This document shows positions 56,365-64,000 of a stretch of 64,000 nucleotides of DNA, piece by piece. The position numbers were made by a program, and so were the translations under genes. Origin of the DNA: Parelaphostrongylus tenuis (lineage: Eukaryota > Nematoda > Chromadorea > Rhabditida > Metastrongylidae); the NCBI GenBank assembly GCA_019055375.1, contig JAHQIW010000801.1, positions 1-64,000 on the forward strand, read 5' to 3'. Position 1 is the first letter of the stretch, and each line of letters begins with the position of its first letter. The notes under the pieces are model-generated. The model worked only from the letters and a program-made list of their open reading frames with translations, searched no databases and had not been told where the DNA came from.

Positions 56365-56645
56365 AGGGTTCAAACACAAAGCTCTCAGCGCTGATCAATT
56401 TCTGCACTCTGCGCGATGCTTTCGACTTTATCAAGTTTCGTCGTAAAGACTGAAACTTATGCGAACTATACACTTGTAGTGGCAATGACACTGTTGTATC
56501 AAGCTAGTATTTTCACCTTTCCGGGCCTCGGATTTACTTTTTGCCCTCGAAAAATGACAGACTTGGTAGACCCGGTCCGCGGGATCAAACCAGTGTCCAA
56601 TCAGTATTGCGCGTGTCTTTGAGCTGCTGTGCTACGCGCGCAGTG
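56365..56645 (-). mobile_element. Degenerate 'GGCGCAGTGG' SINE
   Basis: Minus-strand head near 56640 (CGCGTAGCACAGCAGCTC), a GATTTGATCCCGCGGACC-type block near 56590 and the tail AGCGCTGAGAGCTTTGTG near 56375. Diverged from the better copies. Confidence 0.6.
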
Positions 56646-57227
56646 ATAAAAAAATCTAAGGGCTTTTCACTGTGCGTTGGAGAATTCTTGACACGTAGAC
56701 CAATGTGTACGTTGACCACTGGTTGCTGTGATAGCGCGTCACGCCCGCCCTCACGATTTTTTTACATCCTGTCGTATGCGGCTGTTCCTCAGATCTTTGA
56801 TGCCCTATGTATAATTGAACCTGGAATTTCCCCCATCGTTTTCGATAGAGGATAAGGATCCTATTCTACCACTACTATCCTCGGAATTCGTACCAAAGTT
56901 GTGCACCATACTGACTTCTCAATCGATTTTACACTTCGGGGAAAAGTAGAAGGAAAATTGGAAAATGATCTCATTTTTCAGTGACATGATGTCACAATTT
57001 TTTTAGTGACATTGCTTTTACATGTTCAACCTAGGCACGATTTTTCCACAACTGGCCAGTATTTATCCTGCAGTGCTATCCTCAATGTTATTGTGTCATC
57101 GGTACAGCAAAATGAGACGCTTTTCTATAGATTCATTCTCGCTTTATCCTAACTCAGTGTTTCGCAATGCGCTCTTAAAAATACCGGCGGAATACCCCTG
57201 TAAAAGGCCCTTCTCTCTCTCTATTCG

Positions 57228-57702
57228 GTACTGATATCGTTGTACAATGACGGAATTCTGTTAGCGAAGTAGTTGTATGCCTCACGAAGCACTTGTGCTA
57301 AGCAAAGATGTCCTACCCTGCAGAAATTCCAGTTTCTGCTGTTCAGCTCCTACGAGGGATTTTTTTGACCGAGAGGTGTGAGGCAGTTTGGTATTACCTG
57401 CATTAGTAATGACTCGGTGAAATCCGTCAAAGTGCTTTGATCATTTTCCATTGTGCAGAAATCTTTACGAAATTCTGTTCCGCAGTGTGGATACCGATCG
57501 TATAACTGCTGTCCTGCCTCGACAGTCCCAAGGATGACTCGCGTAGGAAACTATCAGACAATAAAGAACTAGACAGTCGAACTGTACATTGACATCGTGT
57601 AGTCCCCCTTCTCTTATTAATCAATGTGACTTTTATTTACAGAGCCATCTGATGAAATAATCGTATTCCTCTATCCCGACAACGATTTGTGAATCTTCTT
57701 TT
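57228..57702 (-). other. Three exon-like stretches of an unidentified minus-strand gene
   Basis: Three blocks read like conserved protein between splice-like borders. 57702-57641: KEDSQIVVGIEEYDYFIRWL between TTAATTCCAG and GTAAAT. About 57560-57404: FPTRVILGTVEAGQQLYDRY, then HCGTEFRKDFC, then STLTDFTESLLMQ before GTAATA. About 57330-57230: VGHLCLAQVLREAYNYFANR, then IPSLYNDISTE and a stop. I do not recognise the family. The splice phases at both junctions disagree by one or two bases, so this could be a pseudogene, a gene with indel errors, or unrelated exons. Confidence 0.35.
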
Positions 57703-57984
57703 CTGGAATTAATGTCTATCCCATTAAAAAGAATGCTTTTCAAAGAGCCTATATCCTTGAAATTCGTTGCAAAAAGTGACATCACTAAATGGTAAACTGC
57801 TACATTTGAGTTACAAGGAGAGTTTCTTAGAGAGAGGATTACGGAATATGTTGGTGTCCATGATGAATTCAATTTGTTTTTCACCATCTTTGTTCTATTC
57901 AAATCACTGGATCAAGATGTGAAACTCCTCAGGCGTTCCAGCAAAAGTATATCTTTGTAGAAACCACGAATCAAGCTCATATGG

Positions 57985-58215
57985 GGGCGGTGGCTGAGTG
58001 GTTGTGTTGCTCGTCGTATCGCGGCGCGGGGTTGATCTCCACCTTCAGCAGTCTCTGGCAGCCAACAATTAGAGCTCTACAGAATGTCACAGGCAGACTA
58101 TCCTCTGAATTGCAAGGAGATGTGTTCAACTAGAACTTTACAACGTTCAAGAAGGAAACGAAGAATGAACTGAATGATAAAAGTACTGGGATCCACGCAG
58201 TGAAAATGAAAAGAA
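57985..58215 (+). mobile_element. Ser/Leu-tRNA-like SINE, full length
   Basis: Head GGGCGGTGGCTGAGTGGTTG and box-B-like GGGGTTGATCTCC. The body CAGTCTCTGGCAGCCAACAA, GGAGATGTGTTCAACTAGAA ends at GTACTGGGATCCACGCAGTG. Confidence 0.78.
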
Positions 58216-58429
58216 AAATCATGACTGACTAGCTAAAGTGAAAAATTGTGTTGCTGTGATGTAATGCCATTATTTAAAACTGTAGTGTAAAATAGGAAAT
58301 CCTCAAGATGATTTTTTCTTTGTAGAAATTTTGAGTCCATCATACAATTAGTTTCAAAAAAGCAGTAATACTACTGGTAACTGCAAAAACTAAACCCTTT
58401 CATATTATACCTTTATATCGAGTGCTTTA

Positions 58430-58846
58430 TTAAGACCACGCTCAAATTTCATTAGATCCTTTCATTATTATTTGAGCCAACTTGTCATGTGGTCTGGTGA
58501 GGGCTCTTGTACAGCCCGATACACGTTTTTCGTCCTTACAGACTCGTCATTCGGGCAGAACCCGTCGTCTTTCGATATTTTTATAGTCAGTTCTCTCGGA
58601 AGCTCTACCTCTTACAGAGAGTCATCGAAGACGAACGTTTTACACTCCATGTCAAGCGAATTTTTCACCTAACACAGAGTGTTTGCGTAAGGAAGAGCTC
58701 CCGAGAGAACTGACTATAAAAATATCGAAAGACGACGAGTTCTGCCCGACTGACGAGTCTGTAAGGATGAAAAACGTGTATCGGGCTGTACAAGAGCCCT
58801 TACCAGACCACGTGACAGTTGGCTCAAATAATAATGAAAGGATCTA
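58430..58846. repeat. Best-preserved 'AAGACCACGCTC' foldback
   Basis: Left arm 58433-58605 and right arm 58695-58846 are almost exact inverted copies over about 150 bp. TATTTTTATAGTCAGTTCTC pairs with GAGAACTGACTATAAAAATA, and ATTATTATTTGAGCCAAC with GTTGGCTCAAATAATAAT. The loop of about 90 bp contains a partly palindromic TCGGAAGCTC...GAGCTCCCGA. Open frames inside follow from the palindrome, not from a gene. Confidence 0.88.
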
Positions 58847-58860
58847 TTTAAACCCTTTTA

Positions 58861-61263
58861 GTTACCACAAAACTAAGGATGGAAACGCAGCGCGGAATAA
58901 TAGGGAAGGTCACTTGGAAAAGCCAAACTGTGATTAAAACATTCAATTAGCCCTAGTAAATGTTCACAATTCTGGATAAATTGAGCATCCGGCTAAATTC
59001 TACTTTTTGTTCAAACCTCGTCAAATCGAGGCTACCTCTGTGAGGTACATTTCCTCCCACTCTAGCCATTTATTGACACTGCTTAACCGTTTACCCACAA
59101 ACATCGCTCGCGTCTATGTATGATTGCTGTCAGAACAATGCAAACAAGCGACATCGACTACGTTTCAATTGGTTTCCACTTAATTGGCATCTGAAATCTA
59201 AATCTCTCTAGGCTTTCAGCAACGCCGCCACCGATGACTCATGTGCGCCCACAAAATGCTTCCCTGGTAACCACAATAGTTATGCCAATCACTGTTTCAT
59301 TCTGCCACAATGTTACTTTTGAATCCATCAAGATTAAACTCATCGATTCTTCATGCTATCTAAGGAGATAAATGAGCTCATTGTGAAGGAATCGAATGAT
59401 GGAATGAAAGGATGTTCTAGATTTTTGAGATACAACGTATATGCATCAAAAATGAGTAGTTAGTGAAACTGGGTTTGGTAATTTTTCAATCAGCGGCCAG
59501 ATGAATAGACAGTAAAAATTGAACGATCATGTTGGGGGTAATGCTTTTTTTCGACAAACGCTTATCTTTCATGAATAATCTTACTAGGATACGAATCATT
59601 GTGTAACATGATACCATTAGCACAGAAATTAGTGCAAAGACAAATCCATGCTCCTTTACGTCATTAAGTTTGACCATCAATTTGAAGCGGATCGCTAACT
59701 AACGATTTCTTGATAAGGAAAGAATAGGAGCACCCACTTGCTAAGCGGTTGAGCTGTTCAAGTCATTGCAATCTTGAAAACATTCATCAACATCAAGATT
59801 AATGAGCTCGGAAACCAACGTTTCCATAAGCGATGAAACGAATCAATTCACACGAGTGTATTCGTCTTAAAATTCATTGCAAGAAGAATAGAGTATTAGT
59901 GATGTTTCCGTTCATTATGTGGGCGGCACGATCTACGCGGGCGTTGGTCGCATCGGACCCACTAAGCCACTTATTTTTCGAGGTCAGAAATTTCAAATGG
60001 GTAAGCCCTAGTTCGGCTATCTCAGGACTCCAGGTACATTCAATTTGGCAAGCAATCGGCGGCTTTCGTGATGAAGGCAAAAAATTTGTCAACTAATAAT
60101 CGACCTCACATACAAACTTTGAAAACCTCTGAGCATGGTAGATGCGAGGGAATTAATTGGATACAAGAGCTGCTGGGATTTGAGCAATGTGATAGATGAT
60201 AAGTTAGTTCATATAAAAATGGGATGTAAGGCTTGAATAATAAACAGACATAACTTAGTGAGGTGGTTGAAGAAGTGGCAAATTTTGCAGTGTCCTGATT
60301 TGAGACAGATTGACTTGTTCCGCTACTACCATCTTTTAGATAAATATTGAGCCCGAGTGCTTTACGATAACCCCAAATACCAACCCAAATTGCCGCAGTG
60401 TTTAGCTTATCATAGTCCAAAACAGAAAAAAAGTAAAGCGACGAAATGTATCTCAATATTGTATCTCATTTTTATATGACCTAACTTATCATCTAAGCGC
60501 TGACCCACGGTCGACTATGATGCTGGGAACAAGAGCAAACTGCACCCTGATGAGCTCCATCTTGCTGTTGTGATAGAAAATGAAATGTTCTCGGCGATCC
60601 AAATGAAAGCTTCAAGAGACGGTTCTGCACTCAGATATGGTTCCGCCGCAGGTTGGCAAAGTGCAATACAGAAGCGCAGTGTTTGATGAGGAAATAACGC
60701 AAACCTCGTTCAAGAGCCTCAGTAAATAGAAGGCACGAATATTCGTGAAGAAGCTACTAGCCACATTCAATGGACATGCCCCAGAGGAGAAAAGTTCGTA
60801 CACCTGAATAGCACACGGAGAATGAGAAGCACATCTATGATACGATGCACATTTGAAAGATGTTTTCACTGAGAGGAACATCACAGACCTAATTCGGCCG
60901 TAATCTGCTATGGAATAAATTTACTCTTCGCTTGGTTATCGTATTTGAATGATAAACTAGTTTTCAGCCTGAAAAACCATACTGGAGCAGGTTTGATACC
61001 CAAGGTCTGCCTCCATGCACGATCAAGAAAAACAAACTATCGCAGGAGAAAAACGCTATGAAAATTGGATACGTCCTATAAAATGACCATCTACTTCTCC
61101 ATGAGTTTAGCTTGTACGAAGTTGACGAGTACCTTAGATTTGGCTATCATATCAACATCTTCGCTTTCTCCTGAGCCGATTCGATAGTTCACTGTTGTTC
61201 CACTGTTCTATCGCTCTGCGATGACAGAACCTAATTTTATTGAAGTAAGATTTTCTTGCCTCA
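58861..61263. other. Largely feature-free stretch
   Basis: Only a weak SINE body piece (about 59930-60090, TAGTTCGGCTATCTCAGGAC) is recognised. A minus-strand frame at 59680-59486 has a hydrophobic segment (FVFALISVLMVSCYTMIRI), and a plus-strand frame at 60525-60665 reads smoothly. Neither has support as an exon. Confidence 0.4.
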
Positions 61264-61380
61264 CACTACGATAAAATTACCACCATTGAAGGAATTGAAC
61301 TAATAACAATCGACTTGAACTATCGACTTGGATCAATCGGCTTTGGAGATGACGTCTCCGTCAATACGCTAGTCGAATAA
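61264..61380 (+). pseudogene. Possible carboxylesterase-type fragment
   Basis: One frame reads ITTIEGIELITIDLNYRLGS then IGFGDDVSVNTLVE and a stop. The NYRLGxxGF string is typical of carboxylesterase/cholinesterase family proteins just ahead of the catalytic Ser region, which is missing here. No acceptor and no neighbouring exon were found, so it is at best a remnant, and chance similarity is possible. Confidence 0.25.
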
Positions 61381-61604
61381 AAATTACGAATCAATTTCGT
61401 GTATGCAGAGCAATCTAAAGAAATTTGATCATTTACGCCCAAATTTAATGGAAGTCGGCGTAGATAATTATCTAATTAGGTCTAACAAAGGCAGAATAAC
61501 GAATTGCATTTTCGTATGACTAGGAAGCTACGTCTCGCAAACATGCGCATATGATGCCCTATTTGTATATTAGTGATGAAACAAGATCAGATAGAAAGAC
61601 TAAA

Positions 61605-61890
61605 GAATAGAGCTCTCGGCGTTGATCAATTTCTGAGGAATGCGCCATGTATTTCAATTTATAACTTCATTAAAAGTGAGTGCATGCATATCTGGCCTTT
61701 ACAATGACTCGTGCTGGCTTACCGACGATCAAAAAGTGCTGTAATTCTCCCAGACAAGTCTAGTATCAATTCACCGACCCCGCATGGATGAAAAGCTTGG
61801 TGAGCCTCAACGTGGGATCGGACAGTTGACCATAGGTTGTTTAGTGGTGTGAGCAGCAGAGCACCTTTAGCCATTGCGGCGCCGCGCGTA
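61605..61890 (-). mobile_element. tRNA-headed SINE, 'GGCGCAGTGG' family
   Basis: Tail AGAGCTCTCGGCGTTGATCA (+ strand, 61610 on) and AATGACTCGTGCTGGC. The head near 61880 is degraded (GCAGAGCACCTTTAGCCATT), with a 10-bp insertion before it. Confidence 0.7.
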
Positions 61891-63075
61891 CAAACAGTTT
61901 GGAGTGACAATATCGGTCACCATAATGTCAGATAACAGCCGGTAACCGCAATCTCGAGTAACCACATCATCTGACTTGGGGTGATTTTTTACTCGGCGTC
62001 GATTCCTTTATAGAAGACTATTTAACCTCGGAGTATCAGCTGAACCGAGGGAGAGTGGTACTGATGGTCCCAATAGGGCAAAGCAGGTGCCTGTATACCA
62101 CTAGACCTAACAGCTCATAACATGTTAAAACCTTATTAGATTATATCATTTCGAGTGGATCTATAAAAAAGAGGTCGATGGAAGAAGTATGACAATATTA
62201 TGTCTACATTCCCCATCAAGAGGAAACAAAGGAGGAGCGATGGGTTATAAGAACGGCAGAGATGATGATGCTCGTCACCTGCATCTGCTGTAGTGCAGTT
62301 TCGGGAAATCAGAGTGAGCAGCAAAATAGCATGCCAAATGTCAGTGAGAGTTAGGAAAAAGCTGTTGAGATGTTCATAGGGGTGCGGATGAATTGACTAG
62401 AGATGGATGTGGCGGGTCGCGAGAAGTGACGTGACTGCATCTGCGATTTGCAAACAAAGCCGTGCAGAGAGCGCTCCTGCGGAACAACCGTTCATTTTGC
62501 ACTCTAACAACCCCATCATACCTATACGACTTTCGTATGTGACAGAGGATAAGAATCAAAGAGAACAGACGTTCCAGAGTATTCTTTGTACTCAATTTGC
62601 GTGTTAGAAAAACAATGATTGAATTTGAAGCTAGAAATTGTTACGGAGTAATGGCTGTATCACGAAAAATCGTCAGCTGATTTCTGAAGAAGCGCTTCAG
62701 TGATTGGTATTTTCGTTCTTTCCTTTTAAGCACCACCTAGAAATGTAGGAGAATGTCAAAAAAATTTAACTCATCCGACTTAGCCGACATCCTCGGTAAC
62801 ACTCAAGAATGATTCACATCAGTCAGTGACCTCTAAAAACGTATTTTTGGACCTTCTGTTAGAAAACAGTGATTAATTACCTCCAACAAATATGTTGACC
62901 CAAATTCGTCTTTTCATAGGGCTTAGATAAAATTCGAACTCTTATCCCAAGAATCTCTTTAAACTCATAGCTACTTTGTGCTCTGTGACATTATTGATGC
63001 GCTCATTCAAACTTTCGAATCAAATTATTCTCTGATATCTTGATATATTATTAAGCCGGCGACTTCATATTGTCG
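61891..63075. other. No supported feature
   Basis: Open frames here have no splice support or family match. 61985-62015 resembles a piece of the 'AAGACCACGCTC' family centre (GGCGTCGATTCCTTTATAG, as in 48090-48110). Confidence 0.4.
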
Positions 63076-63079
63076 TCTT

Positions 63080-63200
63080 ACATTCAATAGTGTTCAGTGA
63101 TACGATAACTCTCTGCCTCAGACTGGGGTTGAGCCCGCGTTTCCAGCTTTTCGAAGGCGCGTGCTACCGCTAACTATCAAGGCTGATGTTCTGCTATATC
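63080..63200 (-). mobile_element. tRNA-Gly-like SINE copy
   Basis: + strand ACTGGGGTTGAGCCCGCGTT and GAAGGCGCGTGCTACCGCTA. Box B is altered by A to G. Confidence 0.6.
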
Positions 63201-63634
63201 TTTCTCTACTCAAATGAGCGAAGCTGACGATAATGAACCGCCAGCGAGTTTGGTCGGCCTGGGTATATGCGGATATCAAATCCAGATGAAACGACAGCCT
63301 CATATATATAGATATTTGACTTGCAAAAATCTATACATATCTATATGTATTACATAATCTGTTAGAATTCTTGTCATTATCGCATTCGAAGCATGTGATG
63401 TTCTACAATTTATCCAACAATGTTGAGTGATATCCTTGGCAATGGACATATAGTCGTGGTATCAAAAACTGCTGCAAAGGTGGTTAAATATAGAATTTGT
63501 ATAATAAATATATCCAGTAGCTGTCAGCTGAAAAGGAGTTTAATTCCGATATGTGTTTATGGGTTCGACTTTCACCGAAGTTTGGAATTTTTCCTATCAC
63601 TCGACCTTGTTGCGTATATATAAGGAGCATCATA

Positions 63635-63685
63635 ACTTCAGAATATATATAATATATATATATTTATATATATATATATAAAGGG
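63635..63685. repeat. TA microsatellite
   Basis: Alternating TA/ATAT tract broken by ATTTA. Confidence 0.85.
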
Positions 63686-63759
63686 ATTGTCACAAATTAT
63701 CGTTTAACATTTCACACACGTTGACATAATATTGGAAATTTGAAAAAAAATCAGCTAAT

Positions 63760-64000
63760 ACTCGAAATTTCTAGTATTTTTACTGCATTTTTTGCAGTAT
63801 TATGATGATTCATATATACCTAGAAGAACGGAGTGGTGAGCAAAAATACAACATCAAACGGTGATGTCGAAACTGGGTTTCATCTATACCGGGGACGCGG
63901 GCTACCACTACGCCACCAAGGTACTTTATAACCACCACTCATTCTTCAAACATCTCTATGTTAGCTGTCAACCGCGAACCTTCAACAGGTTTGGTTGGGT
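63760..64000 (-). mobile_element. Left arm of a palindromic tRNA-Gly-like element, cut by window end
   Basis: Closely parallels 26889-27112: TAGTATTTTTACTGCATTTTTTGCAG, then GAGTGGTGAGCAAAAATAC, the tRNA-like unit on the minus strand (ACTACGCCACCAAGGTAC), and CACTCATTCTTCAAACATCT. It ends AACCTTCAACAGGTTTGG. The right arm would lie beyond 64000. Confidence 0.75.

Noticed and set aside
58507..58937. Open frames on both strands at 58.5-58.9 kb
   Set aside because: They lie in the arms of a near-perfect hairpin; the frames mirror each other and have no splice or family support.
59486..59680. Minus frame with one hydrophobic segment, chemoreceptor-like at first sight
   Set aside because: A single possible membrane segment with no acceptor and no neighbouring exon; AT-rich DNA gives such segments by chance.

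Overview
The window looks like nuclear DNA of a parasitic nematode of the strongylid/hookworm type (clade V). The genes are split by many introns with short nematode-style boundaries (TTTCAG-type acceptors). Two adjacent genes are spaced like a nematode operon. Cecropia-type mariner remnants, RTE-like non-LTR retrotransposon remnants and tRNA-derived SINE-like repeats fill the introns and spacers. The species call is inference; the sequence shows only the gene architecture and repeats.

Five genes are supported exon by exon by matching reading frames and splice phases. (1) The 3' part of an ALDH8A1-like aldehyde dehydrogenase (+, 200-2063). (2) ZPR1 zinc-finger protein (-, 15257-7856, last few codons not found). 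(3) SF3B2, the splicing factor 3b 145-kDa subunit (-, 21596-15566). Its stop lies 308 bp before the ZPR1 start, so the two probably form an operon with SF3B2 first. (4) The 3' part of an RMDN/RMD-1-family TPR protein (+, 31458-34847). (5) A 16-kb gene (-, 51365-35310) for a type II membrane protein with an HtrL/YibB domain, convergent with RMDN. A few isolated exon-like stretches (29.6, 57.2-57.7, 61.3 kb) could not be assigned to a known family.

Layout: 0-2 kb ALDH; 2-7.8 kb repeats with mariner-derived elements; 7.8-21.6 kb the ZPR1/SF3B2 pair; 21.7-31.4 kb almost only repeats; 31.4-51.4 kb RMDN and HtrL with introns full of elements; 51.4-64 kb mostly repeats.

The repeats are the most unusual part. 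Several families are long near-palindromes (foldback elements). One has a mariner 5' end, including the start of the transposase, at both ends in opposite orientation. Another carries a tRNA-Gly-like sequence on each arm. At least four tRNA-headed or B-box-bearing SINE-like families recur throughout. Three conserved SF3B2 exons each carry one extra A in an A run (T run on the + strand) that breaks frame, which points to base-calling errors in the assembly rather than gene decay.
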